Assembly: GCA_015680685.1 (NCBI GenBank)
Contig: MNCI01004755.1
Span: 215,653 to 279,652, forward strand
Direction: 5' to 3'
From: Gnetum montanum
Lineage: Eukaryota; Streptophyta; Gnetopsida; Gnetales; Gnetaceae
DNA: 64,000 nt
A model generated the notes under the pieces. It worked only from the letters and a program-made list of their open reading frames with translations. It ran no database searches and was not told the origin of the DNA. This document shows, piece by piece, positions 12,032 to 23,087 of the stretch. Within the stretch, counting starts at the first letter, position 1. Each line of letters begins with the position of its first letter. Position numbers and translations under genes: made by a program.

Positions 12032-14284
12032 TTATTTGTTACGATCGAATGATTCAAGAAGATCTATAACTATCTTCAATTGGGAGACTCTCTCCTCAGT
12101 AGTAGCATCTACTTTGCTAAGCACTACTTTACATCCAACCAGTCCATCACATAGCTATTTGATATATTCGGTTGCACATCTCACTATAGCTACTAATTCC
12201 TCTTTTCCTTGAAGTTGTGTCTTTAACATTTTCACTTGTATTGATCGATCATCCATGTCTCTTTGCCGTTCCTTTTCCTTTCTCTATAGAAACAAAATTT
12301 AAATTATGAGTTAGAAAAAATCAACAAACCAAAAGGAGAAAAGAGAGAAAAATATAATAATANCAAATCAAGAAACCAAAAGGAGAAAAGAGAGAAAAAT
12401 ATAATAATAAATAACAAAAATATATATTACCTAAAATTAATCATTATCAATTTGAAGGAAATGTGCATGAGTATCCAGATGTTGAGCATAACATGTTGTA
12501 GTTTCCAACCCTCCTAAGAGTTGCTCTAGATTTTTTACAGCATCTAGAGCATCCTTAGGAATTGGATATCAAGATTATGAAAGTTTAGTCTGTACTAAGC
12601 CATAATCTACCTTGAAATTTCATGATTGTGACTTCTATAGATGATAGACATCCTCACAAAAAGAATAGGGTTTGTTGTTTGAGATTCATTGATTAATATG
12701 CCGAAGGAGCACAAGTTCTTCTTCAGTAGCCACCACTATCTTTCCCATAGAATAAGAAGAACCAAAGATAACAAAAGAAGAAACCATTGGAATAGATTTA
12801 GAAATGGTCATTGGCGCTGCCCATGGAAGGGAACCTCCTCCAAGTGCTGAAGGAAAAGAAGGTATAAGTCGTAATCTAGTTGGTGGTGGAATAGGAGTTT
12901 GTGCAGAAGTAGCACTTGCATCACCTCTATCCATCTCTTAGATAAAATACTGTCGTTCCATAGACCTCTGAAATATAAAAAAATTTAAAAAATTAAATTA
13001 TTATTAACATTATATAAGGAAAAGAAGAAAGTATTCAAACCTTTAAATAATTAAAACCTATCTCTGGTTGCTTCCCCTTATCATGTCTTAAAACCTTGTT
13101 GAGAATTTGGTTGGGATTCTTGTTGAGCTTGTTGTTGGGTTGATTGTCTTATAACTACTAGACTTTGCCTAGTACTTTGCCTTTGCAAAAGAAATTTATT
13201 AAAAAAATATAAAAGAAAATATAAAAATATAGATAAGATATTTAACTTAGTAAATTATATTTAAAAATATACCTTGGAAGAAGAAATTTTAACTTGTTCT
13301 TGCAATTGAACCATACCAAAGGTTGAAGTACCTTGCACCTGTGCGATTTCAACACTCTACATTGGTTCATTCTGCAGCTCAGATTGCACTATAAAATACA
13401 TAAAATAAAAACATAATTAACAAACAAGGAAATAATAAAAAAACATGAAAGTACCTCACTAATTTCTTCTTGAATCCAAGTTTGCTGTAAAGCCAGTTGA
13501 CCTTTTCGGGCATCCATAATCTTACTCTTTATAACCCTCTCATCTTCAAGAAATTTAGGGTACAATCAAGGATCATAATGAGTAAAACATTTTTTGGGAC
13601 ACATGATCAAAGGTATACAACATAGAGTATAGGATTTTAAAGGATGTTGGTGGGCAACAGAAATTTTTGTCATAGTAGTATAAAAACTAGAGAAATATGA
13701 CATCGACCAATCATAAACCCTACCGGTTATGACACCATGAAGTATGAAAATAGAGTAAGAACTAATGTTGGATTATTGTCTATACCATAAAACCTTACTA
13801 TTGATGAATAAACATAAGTCAAAACATCACTAATGAAATCTTTATGAACGAATTGGTTTTTGCTAATGACAGTATCAACAACATAATTGGATAATTTCAT
13901 TTTACAGAAAGATTTAAATTGTGGAGAACGAGTTGTAGGGATCAACGGATCCTCTCCTGACTAAAAACCTAAGACTACTTTGATATCAAGAGGAAGGATC
14001 GCTACCGCTCCAAAAACTAATTAAAAAATAGTTCTTTTTTTATGATCATACTGCTCAAACCACTCTATAAGAACACCCTTACAAAAGAAAAGTTTTAAAA
14101 TTGGGAAAACCAGTAAATCAGCCAATTTAGAAGTAATGAGAAATGGAAAACCACCCTTCCCAAGCAAGCTACAAACCCAATCGGAAGCAGTATGAACATT
14201 ATTTTGGTGTAAAATAATATTATTAGGCAATAAAGAGTGGTTACCTGAAGGGGCCTAAGGTGAAGTTTGACGTTTGGAGACCAT
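12032..14284 (-). pseudogene. Antisense five-exon gene carried inside E1, unknown function, decayed
   Basis: Read on the minus strand, a start at 14,284 opens a long frame with few stops. Candidate exons are 14,284-13,455, 13,388-13,273, 13,180-13,041, 12,967-12,431 and 12,283-12,032, with GT donors and AG acceptors. Exon 1 has folded-domain character (DWVCSLLGKGGFPFLITSKL near 14.18 kb) and exon 3 is Gln-rich. Exon 4 is a Pro-rich segment leading into DALDAVKNLEQLLGGLET. Exon 5 is a charged coiled coil ending ESFDRNK before TAA. The exon 4 to 5 junction keeps frame; junctions 1-2 and 2-3 do not align cleanly and exon 1 has a frameshift near 13,735, so the gene is broken. Several stops are TAG where Gln fits. 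It lies opposite to gag-pol and has its own TATA box. I do not recognise the family. Confidence 0.65.
12320..12407. repeat. Short direct duplication around an ambiguous base (N at 12,363)
   Basis: About 43 bases ending ATATAATAATA appear twice, almost identically, separated by the only N in the window. This lies in the last intron of the antisense gene. It looks like two sequence ends that should have been overlapped, although a true short tandem duplication is possible. Confidence 0.7.
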
Positions 14285-14367
14285 GAATTCTTTATAATAG
14301 TAAATTTTCAAACTTCTTTGTAGACAATATTTTGTTGGTTGTGATGAGTAAATCAATTTACTTCTTA

Positions 14368-14375
14368 TATTTATA
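14368..14375 (-). promoter_or_regulatory. TATA box of the E1 antisense gene
   Basis: Minus-strand TATAAATA ends 84 bases upstream of the ATG at 14,284, a normal plant promoter to start-codon distance. It would drive transcription opposite to E1. Confidence 0.55.
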
Positions 14376-15711
14376 ATGTAATCATAGAAATCTTAGTAAA
14401 AGAAAAGAGAAAGTATAACTTAAGATAACAAAATATTTAATAAAAGTTAACGTATACTTTTTCTTACAAGAAAAAGCTAACGCTTACTTTTTGTTTAAAA
14501 AGCTAACGTTTACCTTTTTTTTGATTTTATGATTTTTAGGTTGACTAAAGTGAAGTTATTTGTAGTTTAATGCAAAGTACTCTCCGAGAAGATTCCAACG
14601 GTATCAATTTCAACAAAATCTGATTTATAGTTTGAAAAATATGACCATTCTGTGTAATTAAAATAATATATATGTATATATTATAAAAAAGTCAACCTGG
14701 AGATCTTGGGTTCGAACTCGAGTCCCAATATTAAGTTAAAAATATACACATATATATATTAAATAAAAAAATTAATAATTTAATAATAATTAAAAAAAAT
14801 TTGGCCTACAGCCAAGCAACAGTGAGCTGTGACCAGTCATGGGAGGGGGTCACAAAAGAAATTTGGCCCTAACGGCCAAAGCAAACAAAAATGTGTTTTT
14901 GCCACCATTTTTGCTACCATTGCACAACTGCCTGCATTGCCCATCACCACCTCCTGTGTCGCCCATCACTACCTCTTATGTTGCCTATCATCGCCATCTA
15001 TGTTGCCCATCATTGCCTCTTGCACCGCCTATCATTGCCTTTCTTATGTTGCCCATCACCATCTTCTAGCCATTGCATGGATCCTAAATCAATTGTTCGT
15101 CAATTGATGAAAAAATTTAATTTTTCTGACAATTGATGGACTGACGGAAATTTTTCAAATTTTTTTTGTGCCATTAGTGTTAATTTAAGAATAAATATGC
15201 ACTCAATTATTTACAAAAATATAAATATGCACTCAATTATTTACAAAAATATAAATTGGCATTATGACAGTAATGCAAATAATTTTTTTTTCATTAAGCA
15301 TGCACATCTTGGAGTAGAACTGGGATGGGTGACCTCGGGAAGTCTCGAAAAACATGAAAATTAAGAAAACTTAAAACAGCTATAACTTTTGAATTCGAAG
15401 TTCTTTTTCAACCAAAAAAAAATCGATTGCAACAGATTTGAACCTTTCGAACGCAAAGAAAAAGTTAAATTTAGCTTTTGGATTATAGAAAATTAACTTT
15501 TAATTTCTTGATTTAGGTCCCAAAATAATTAGGATTCTCATCCCAAAATAATTAGGATTCGGTGAGAAATCCATAATAGTTTCAACTTCTTCCACAACTA
15601 ACTAAATAATTTCAAATCCCATAAAAGGGCCATAGAGGCTAAGAATTCTCAAACATATATGATTTCTTCAACTTACTGATGTTTAGAACCTGAAGAATAA
15701 ATTGGAAAGAA
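14376..15711 (+). other. E1 leader before gag
   Basis: Non-coding leader. It contains a tRNA-like B-box word (GGTTCGAACTC, near 14,709-14,719), an AT microsatellite near 14,745, and a CCATCAC/TTGCC-rich stretch at 14,925-15,065 whose overlapping open frames reflect low complexity. It also holds a tandem pair of a 27-base AAATATGCACTCAATTATTT-type unit near 15,190-15,250, the 5S rRNA-like piece, and a repeated CCCAAAATAATTAGGATTC word near 15,520-15,560. Confidence 0.6.
15294..15347 (+). other. 5S rRNA-like fragment (internal promoter half)
   Basis: From TTAAGC at 15,294 through GGATGGGTGACCT at 15,323-15,335 to GGGAAGT and TCG at 15,347, the sequence follows the second half of plant 5S rRNA, including the C-box of the internal pol III promoter. 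The block between (ACATCTTGGAGTAGAACT) fits the A-box and intermediate region with small gaps. The first half of 5S is missing, so it is not a functional rRNA gene. Related 5S-derived pieces are known in Cassandra TRIM LTRs and in some SINEs. Here it sits in the leader of a full-size gypsy element. Confidence 0.75.
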
Positions 15712-16510
15712 ATGGAAGTCCAAGTCAATGACCGAATGAATGCCGTTGAAGAACAAATTAATGAGATTAGGGGTGTCCAAGAAGAACTTTGACACTCAAA
15801 CCAAGGGTTTGGGATAGAAATGCAAAATAAAAATAAAGAAATTAAGAAATTGTCCCAAAATTTAGAGGATAAATGGTCCAAAGTACAAGGAAAGATGGAT
15901 TCCTTTGCCAACTCCATCAACCAATTAACCAACCATCTTATTCAACCTTCCAATCCTACCCATGGTTTACCCATGGTTGAGATTTTGAACAAAAATTTGT
16001 TCCAACTTCTTTTCTCAAAGAGTGTAAGATGAGATTTGATTCCTTAAGGTTGGGAAAATGATCTGTAGATGATTACTACAAAGAATTTTGTGATCTTTCT
16101 CAATATGTAAGTCACAGAGATGAGGGTGAATTAGCTTCAAAATTCATTAGAGGATTACATGCTTAATTATGTCCACGAACATGAGCCCATAATCCCCAAA
16201 CTATTGATGAAGCATATAGAGTTGCTAAGGATTATGAGGAATTGCATTAGGTAAAAGTGACCCTTTGACAAGCAACTTTTTGACCAAGCCCTTTTTAACA
16301 AGCAATGGTAGAAGAGACACCAACAACAAAAGCTCGATTAGGATCTGGATGTTTCTTTTGTGATGAGGATCATCTTAAACAAGATTTCCTAAAATTTCAA
16401 GCAAAAATACAAAGGTCCAACCAAATCAGAAATTAGAAACCAAATTTAAACATAAACAAAGGAAAAATTCCAACGACTACAATAGCCATCAAGAAGATAT
16501 CTGCATCAAC
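15712..16510 (+). pseudogene. gag: E1 gag (capsid/nucleocapsid), decayed
   Basis: Gag forms the virus-like particle. The ATG at 15,712 begins a coiled-coil N-terminus (NDRMNAVEEQINEIRGVQEEL), followed by TGA where Arg fits, then NKNKEIKKLSQNLEDKWSKV. Farther on are capsid-like words (DDYYKEFCDLSQYV near 16.06 kb, SKFIRGL near 16.14 kb) in a shifted frame. A zinc knuckle starts CFFC near 16,349 and keeps the His, but its last Cys is Phe. Several stops (TAG, TGA) and at least one frameshift near 16.0 kb interrupt it. Protease follows directly. Confidence 0.8.
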
Positions 16511-16520
16511 TAAACCAAGT

Positions 16521-16973
16521 TTGCGAAAATTTCAATTTTCTTTACTAGTTTTTGAAGGTTCAATTGAAGGTAAAAAAATTAAATTTTTGATTGATAGTGG
16601 TGCCAATGATAATTTTATTTCTTCAAAGTTAATTAATTTATTAAAATTAAGTCTCCCTTCTAAGAAAATTATTAAGATAGAACTGGTAGAGAGAACAATC
16701 GTGAGCAAACATACTAGGTATGGAAAAATAAAATTTACTTTGAAAAATATGCCCTTCATTGATGAATTTTTTGAATTTGAACTAGGTGATGTTGATGCAA
16801 TTTTAGGAATGTCTTTCCTACAAAAATTTGATGTTACTACCCACTTTGGAACTCATATTTTAAAAGTTCCAACCACTGACGGAGTCAGGGTTCTAAGGGG
16901 GGTAGGAACAGCAAAGAAAATTTATACAATAAATATTAAGAAAGCTAAAAGATTAGTAAAAAAAAGGTGCTAA
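16521..16973 (+). CDS. pro: E1 aspartic protease domain
   Basis: A 150-codon open stretch. The catalytic triad FLIDSGA is at 16,593-16,601 (Asp-Ser-Gly), followed by FISSKLINLL. The conserved ILGMSFL near 16,800 corresponds to the ILG motif of retropepsins. It would cleave the Gag-Pol polyprotein. It is the least damaged part of E1 but is probably only a segment of a former continuous pol frame. The stop after KKRC at 16,971 lies just before the RT linker, which continues in another frame. The ATG is simply the first Met in this open stretch. Confidence 0.8.
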   Translation: MRKFQFSLLVFEGSIEGKKIKFLIDSGANDNFISSKLINLLKLSLPSKKIIKIELVERTIVSKHTRYGKIKFTLKNMPFIDEFFEFELGDVDAILGMSFLQKFDVTTHFGTHILKVPTTDGVRVLRGVGTAKKIYTINIKKAKRLVKKRC

Positions 16974-17790
16974 AATGTTGGTTTTTGAAGTTATCCAACC
17001 TTAGAAACTTTCAAGTGTTGAGATCCCAAATGAACTTAAAAAATATAAAGATTCAGTATTTGGTGAAACTAGAGAATTACCTCCAAAAAGAACTATTGAA
17101 CATGTTATTGATATTTTTCCTAGTATACAACCTATCTCAAAAGCTCCTTATAGATTTTCTACTTCAGAATTAATAAAATTAAAAGTACAATTAAACCAAT
17201 TATTGGAAGAAGGGAAAATTAGACCTAGCGTATCACCTTGGGGTGCACCAGTTCTATTTGTTAAAACGAAAGATGGTACTCTAAGATTATGCATCGATTA
17301 TAGAGCATTGAATAAAGTAATGATTAAAAATACTTATCCTTTACCTAGAATTGATGATTTATTTGATCAACTCATAGGTGCATGTTATTTCTCAAAGATT
17401 GATTTAAAACCAGGATATCATCAAATAAGGATTAAGGAGAAAGATATTGAGAAAATTGCTTTTAGAACCAAATATGGATTATACAAATTTGGTGTGATGC
17501 TGTTTGGATTAACTAGTGCACCTGTAACATTTATGACATTAATGAATAATATTTTTCATGAATATCTTTATCAATTTTTTATAGTATTTATGGATGATAT
17601 ACTTGTTTATTCTAAATCAAGAGAAGCACATATCAAACATTTGAAAAATATAATGAAAATTATTAAAGAACATCAATTAAAAGCTAAATTGAGTAAATGT
17701 CAACTCTTTAAGGAAGAAGTCTCATACTTAGGACATATAGTTTCCAAGAAAGGATTGCAAGTGGATCCAGCAAAAGTTAGTGCGATCTAG
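16974..17790 (+). pseudogene. pol: E1 reverse transcriptase domain
   Basis: The linker from about 17,000 carries [16 protein letters not shown], typical of plant gypsy pol. The RT core follows: [60 protein letters not shown], and the active site FMDD at 17,587-17,598 followed by [20 protein letters not shown] closes the thumb. FMDD in place of YMDD or FIDD is within family variation. A TAG at 17,788 stands where Gln normally begins the QDW connection motif. A stop near 17,000 also interrupts the linker. Confidence 0.88.
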
Positions 17791-18394
17791 GATTGGGTTG
17801 AATTAAAAGATGTTACAGCAGTTCGAAGTTTCTTAGGGTTAGCTAGTTTTTATCAATGTTTCATTAAAGATTATTCTACCTTGGTAGCCCCATTAACTAA
17901 CCTTTTGTAGGAGAAATGTGAGTTCAAATTTGATGAAAAATTTAGGGAATCTTTTCTTAGATTAAAGATTCTACTTACAATAGCACCTATTTTGAGAATT
18001 CTGAATGAAGATATACCATTTGAAGTATCCACGGATGCCTGTGCAATAGGAATCGATGCAGTTCTTTCATAGAAAGATAAAGTGGTATGTTATGAATCTC
18101 ATAAATTATGAGGAGCCAAGGTAAATTACTCAACCCATGATTTCGAATTACTAGCAATTGTTCATGCTCTGAAAGTTTGAAGACATTATCTTTGTAGAAA
18201 GAATTTTGTACTAAAAATGGATCATAAAAGTATAGAATATTTGCAAAGACAACCTATTTTGAATACTCATCAAAGGCGATGGATAGAATTGCTAGCAGAA
18301 TATGATTTTGAAATCAAATATGTTCCTAGCAAGAAAAATGTGGTAGTTGATGTCCTTAGTCAAATGTGGAATTTAATGATAGGTGTAGACCACT
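17791..18394 (+). pseudogene. pol: E1 RNase H domain
   Basis: Continues in the RT frame. A FLGLASFY-type connection near 17,830 is followed by VSTDACAIGIDAVLS (first catalytic Asp, near 18,030). The HDFELLAIVHALK segment near 18,140 supplies the catalytic Glu, and KMDHKSIEYL near 18,215 the later Asp. Stops fall at positions where Gln, Arg or Trp is usual (TAG after NLL, TAG after VLS, TGA after ESHKL, TGA after HALKV), so the catalytic residues are legible but the frame is dead. Confidence 0.82.
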
Positions 18395-19560
18395 ATGGAA
18401 GAAATTAAGAAACAAATAAAAGAAGACCCTTACTTTAAAAATAATTTAACCAATATTTTCGATGAGCCTCAATACCAACTCACTTCTAATGGCTTATTGA
18501 TGAAAGGACAAAGAGTATGCATACCAAAAGGAAATTGGAGACTAAAATTGTTGTGTGAAGCACATGAAGTACCATATGTAGGACACCTAGGTTATATTAA
18601 GACCTATATGATAATTCACAAATCTTATTTTTAGCTTGGAATGAAGAATGATGTGTCTGCATACATTAAAAATTACCTAACATGTAAAAGAATAAAAGTT
18701 GAACAAAGAAAACCTAGTGGATTATTACAACCCTGAAGTTCCAACCTGGGAATGGGAAGATATCACTATGGATTTAATTGTGGGATTACTAGTAACCAAA
18801 AAATGAAAATGACTCAATTTTTGTAGTATTCAATCATCTATCAAATATGGCACATTTTATAGCTTTGAAATCTATAAACACAGCTGAAGAAATAGCCCAA
18901 AAATTTGTACAAGAAGTATTTAGATTACATAGTTGTCCAAAATCTATCACTTCAAATAGAGATCCCAAATTCATATTTGAATTCTAGAAAAATTTCTTCA
19001 GAGAGCTTGGAACTCAATTGAAATTTAGCACAACTTATCACCTTGAAATTGATAGATAAACTAAACAAGTAAATAAAATATTAGAAAATATCCTATGAAG
19101 TTACATTGGGAGTAGACCAAAAACATGGGAGAACTATTTACATATGGCAGAATTTTCCTACAATAACAATTATCAAGGTTCCATACATTGAACACCATTC
19201 GAAGTGGTATATGAACGTAATTGTCATATACCATTAACCTGGGCATATCCAACATTAAGAGCAGAATGGAAGGAAGAAGAAATAAAAATAATGAAAAACA
19301 TTGTCACAAGGGTTAAACAAAATTTGCAAGAAGCCCAAGATAAATATAAAGGATATGTAGATCAACATCGACTTAAAAAAGAATTCCAAGTAGGGGATCG
19401 AGTATTATTGAGAATAAAACCTACCAAAAGTTCTCTTAAATTATGAAAATATACTAAATTAGCACCTAGATTTTGTGGACCTTTTGAAATCTCTGAAAGA
19501 ATTGGTGAAGTAGCATATTGACTAAATCTTCCTAAAACCTTAAAAATTCATCCATTTTTT
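18395..19560 (+). pseudogene. pol: E1 integrase domain
   Basis: The zinc-binding N-terminus reads HEVPYVGHLG near 18,562, then CKRI near 18,680. The second Cys of the H2C2 pattern is not evident. A one-base frame change near 18,735 precedes the WEWEDITMDLIV-type core start. The second catalytic Asp is in TSNRDPKFIFEF near 18,955. The usual TERVN motif containing the catalytic Glu reads TKQVN near 19,060, suggesting Glu to Lys. Nine or more stops occur. The C-terminal part (KEFQVGDRVLLRIKPT near 19,380, then the HVSLLKKF motif near 19,560) is the GPF/HVS region of plant gypsy integrases. Confidence 0.82.
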
Positions 19561-19639
19561 CATGTGAGCTTGTTAAAGAAATTTCATGAAAATGATGTAC
19601 GATTGGAATACTTTGCCATTATGATCCAACACCAGCTTT

Positions 19640-19806
19640 GAAGTAAAACCCATTACTATTAAAGACCAATGAACTGAGAAATTACAAAATAAAACTATCA
19701 GCAAAGTACTTCTTCAATGGTTAAATTGTGATCAACAGACTTGGGAAAATAGGGAGTTTATTTTAAATACTTACCCTCAACTTTTTGATCATCTAGATAT
19801 TGAATG
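19640..19806 (+). pseudogene. E1 chromodomain-like C-terminal tail
   Basis: Frame words PITIKDQ, ISKVLLQWLNCDQQTWEN and FILNTYPQLFDHL match the degenerate chromodomain found at the end of chromovirus integrases, where it can direct integration to heterochromatin. The LQWL to TWE spacing is typical. One stop interrupts it. An acidic segment (about 19,870-19,976) ending ELDA and TAA follows, just before the PPT. Confidence 0.7.
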
Positions 19807-19976
19807 ATAGGTTGAATTTACTATGGAAGTAATAAAATATGTTTATAAATTTTGATCTTTTATTTGTCTGGATGATAATGAGGAGAATAAGGGAACCAAA
19901 GCTGATGAGCATAATGATGAAGTAGCTGTTAAGCAGCTAGATATCGAGGAAGTGCTTGAGGACGAGCTAGATGCTT

Positions 19977-19989
19977 AAGGGGGGTAGAT
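19977..19989 (+). other. E1 polypurine tract
   Basis: AAGGGGGGTAGAT abuts the 3' LTR. A purine run directly upstream of the 3' LTR is the plus-strand primer site of LTR retrotransposons. Confidence 0.85.
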
Positions 19990-20496
19990 TGTATTGTCCC
20001 ATCCCTTGTTAAGGGTGGAAACAATTGTAAGAAATGTAATTAACCTTCTAATGAAAGGGTACCTTGTTATGAGGAGTTATGACTATTCATGTACCCCTTG
20101 GAAAAGGGTTTGACCTATGCTATTTAAGGCTAGGGTTAGAGGTTGTGCCGACATGGAGTTGTAGAGCTTGGAGAGGTGAGTAATGGGAGCTGGGTAAAGC
20201 GAGACAAAAAAGGATTGATCACCCCTTTGGCAGGATAGCCTAACCATGGTGGTAGTGCCCAATTGCCTCTAAGGCTTAAGTGGCATAGGTAGACAACCCA
20301 AAAGGGCATTACAATACTCTCTTCCATTAATACAATTTTTCCATTTTTCGTTCCTTGCTTAATTCTTTAATATCAATTATTTACTTACTAATTAATTCAC
20401 TATTTAAGTGTTTATAATCTCTTTGATATGTTATCCATGATGAATATAATAAATTAGGTGTTCGTATTTTATGACATCTGGGAATGGGATGTCACA
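19990..20496 (+). repeat. E1 3' LTR
   Basis: 507 bp, starting TGTATTGTCCCATCC and ending GATGTCACA, followed by the CTATT duplication at 20,497-20,501. It matches the 5' LTR with scattered substitutions, mostly transitions. Confidence 0.92.
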
Positions 20497-20599
20497 CTAT
20501 TGGTTATTTGAAGTTAGGAAAGGCTTAACTTATTAGATGTTAACCAACAAACATTTCTCTAGGCCTAATGTGTGGTAAATGGTAATGGAACTAGAAGGA

Positions 20600-23087
20600 A
20601 AATTTACATCAAGAATGTAAGATCCTTCCTATAGCATTTGAAATTTAGTACGTTATGGCACATGCACGGGATTCCAATAAAGGATCTTATTGCTAGGTTA
20701 AAACTTAATTTTTTTTTTATTTGAGCATCATGATGTTGTTTGAAATGTACCTTGTGTACCTCATTCATTATTAGGGCTACATATTGATTCTCATCTAGTA
20801 CATTTAGTGTCATTAGCCTTTCTCATTATGCTAGATTGAGATCAAGGTCAACTTCACAAGTTGTTGTAAGTGTATGGAGTTTAGTTTGAATTAGAAGTTT
20901 AGGTAACTCTTTGTACACCAATGCATGAGGAAAGTACCCTATAGGAAGTTTCTAGGTGGATTAATAAGTCCATAGAGCATCATTGAACTTCGTTCCCTTG
21001 TCCTTCATATATTTTTTGATTGTTCATATTAGTATTTGGGTTATCTTCCTATTGGTAACTTCAGCTTGATTGTTAGCTTGGGGATAATACGGGGTTTTGA
21101 GTTTATGTTAAACCCCTAAGCATTGCATCAGCTTTCAAAAAGTAGCCCCTATAAAATGATTTCCATTATAAAAAATAAGTGCTTTTGGCATACTAAACCT
21201 ATTTGTCACATTTTTTTGGATAAATCATGTTGTAGTGGAAGATGAACAATTGGTGATAGTTGTAGCTTCATCCCACTTAGTGTAATAGTCAACAACAAAA
21301 ATGATGTATGCCTTCCCATTTGACATGGGAGTGATGGATCCCATGAAGTTAATATCCCAAAGGTCAAAGAGTTCTAGTGGTTGAATCTACTACTGAGGCC
21401 CTTTTATTTGAATCATCACCCCTTCATCTCTTTGGTAGTGCTCACATAAATGAGAAAAATAGTGGGCATCCCTAAAGATTGTTGGCCAGAAGTATCCTAC
21501 CATGAGGATTTCTATCACCCATCCTCTTTCATGCATAATGATCCTTTCAAGAATCTTCATGGGCATCCTAGAGGATCCTCAACTAATTAGCATTAGGTAC
21601 ACACCATTGCACTAAGCCATCGACATAAAAACCTTGTAAAGGTTACCTTAGATCTCTATATAGTACTTGACTTGGTGAAGAAACTATTATTTCTTCTTTC
21701 TTTTTCATTTGTATTGAGTCTCATGGGTGAGAAGATAAGAGAGGAATTCACTGTACTAAGTGGTACCCTCAAGTTGATGAACTTTAATAGATTTGGCAAA
21801 GAGGAGATTGTTTGAGAATTGATCAAATAAAGGCTCCTCATCCTCTCTTCTATCCCATTGTAACTAAGAAAATTAATTGACAATCACATTCTTTGTCCTT
21901 TCTTGTCCACCATTGTAATATCAAATTTATGCAAAATCACAAGCCATCATATGACATAGGGGTTGATCGCTAACTTGTTCCTTAGAAAATAGATAGTACT
22001 GTGATTTGTGTGTATAAAGATTTAATATCCAAACACATAGTACCTGAATTCTCTAAGGCATACACCACCACCATGAGCTCATTCTTTGTGATGATGTAGT
22101 TTAATTTTCCATACACACTAATTCTACTAGCATAATGGATATAATAAGGGCATTTCTAAATATCCAATTGTGTCAGCATTGCTTCTAATATGTGGTTGGA
22201 TGTATCTATCATAATATGAAAGGGTCTAGACCAATCTAGAGCATGTAGGATAGGAGTTTTCATGAGCTTTTGTTTTAATTTTTGGAATGCATGCTCAAAT
22301 TCCTTGGTCTAGCCAAAGGATGCATCCTTCTTTGTCAAATCTACTAGTAGCTTAACAATTTTAGAGAAGTTTTTAATGAAGCACTGGTAGTAACCAGTGT
22401 GCCTAAGGAATGACCTTAAATATTTTACTATTTTAAGTTTGGTAATTTCTTGGATGACCTATACTTTCTTTGGTTCATCTTGATCCCTTTTTCTAAAATC
22501 TAGTGTCCCAAGATAATGCCTTCTTAGATCATCAAATCGCTATTCTACCAATTGAATTGTAAGTTAATCTCTATGCAACATTTTAGCACTTCCTTAAGAT
22601 GGTCTAAGGCTTCCCCAAAGTTGATGCCATAGGTGGAGAAGTTATTCATGAAGATCTCCACATTACTACCAATTTGCTGCTAAAAAATGCTGGGTATGAG
22701 GCATTGGAAAGATGTAAGGGCATTGCAAAGGCCAAAGGGTATCTTTTTGTATGCAAAATTTCGTTAGGGACTTGTGAAGTTTGTCTTGGCCTAATCTTCT
22801 AGTGCTATCTAGATTTGGTTATAGTTAATATAGCCATCTAGAACGTTGTAGTAGTCATGCCTTCCAATAGCATCCAACACATGATCTACAAATGGCAAAA
22901 AAAAAAATGGTCCATGAAAGTTTCCATATTCAACATCTTGTAGTTTATGTAGATCCTCCACTTTTTTTCTTTCTTCAGTATGATTACTAGTGGGCTAACT
23001 CACTCATTATCTACAATGGGATAAATGAATTCCCCCTGAAGATGTTATTCAATTTTTTCCTTCAAAACTTGCTTCAGCCAGAGAGGT
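20600..23087 (-). pseudogene. pol: Element C: decayed Ty3/gypsy pol (RT, RNase H, integrase)
   Basis: Read on the minus strand from 23,087, RT begins WLKQVLKEKIE. It continues with DHVLDAIGRHDYYNVLDGY-like text near 22,880-22,800 and FGLCNALTSFQ-like text near 22,735. Toward 21.3 kb come integrase-core words: GPITPMSNGKAYIIFVVDYY near 21,290, KALIFYNGNHF near 21,180 (second Asp) and PYYPQANNQAEVTNRKI near 21,080 (catalytic Glu). The tail near 20,800 reads LNVLDENQYVALIMNEVHK. Many stops and frameshifts occur. No LTR or gag of its own was found. It is cut at 23,087 by the LTR of element A. It could be an Athila- or Tat-like pol. Confidence 0.75.

Larger units (their letters stand above)
11317..20496 (+). 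mobile_element. Element E1: complete but decayed Ty3/gypsy chromovirus-type retrotransposon
   Basis: A 9,180-bp element bounded by two similar direct repeats (508 and 507 bp) starting TGTA and ending GTCACA, with a perfect CTATT target-site duplication. The order is 5' LTR, degenerate tRNA-Met-type PBS, antisense multi-exon gene, leader, gag, protease, RT, RNase H, integrase, chromodomain-like tail, PPT, 3' LTR. That is Ty3/gypsy order with integrase after RNase H, and the tail suggests a chromovirus. Stops and frameshifts in gag and pol make it inactive. By eye the two LTRs differ at about one base in eight over the first 225 bp, so it is old. The antisense gene and a 5S-like piece enlarge its 5' leader to nearly 4 kb. 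Confidence 0.92.

Noticed and set aside
14700-14725. tRNA gene
   Set aside because: Only a B-box-like word is present. No acceptor stem, D-arm or anticodon arm could be paired.
14829-15136. Three overlapping plus-strand open frames in the E1 leader
   Set aside because: All three frames are open because of a CCATCAC/TTGCC-type low-complexity stretch. None has a recognisable motif.
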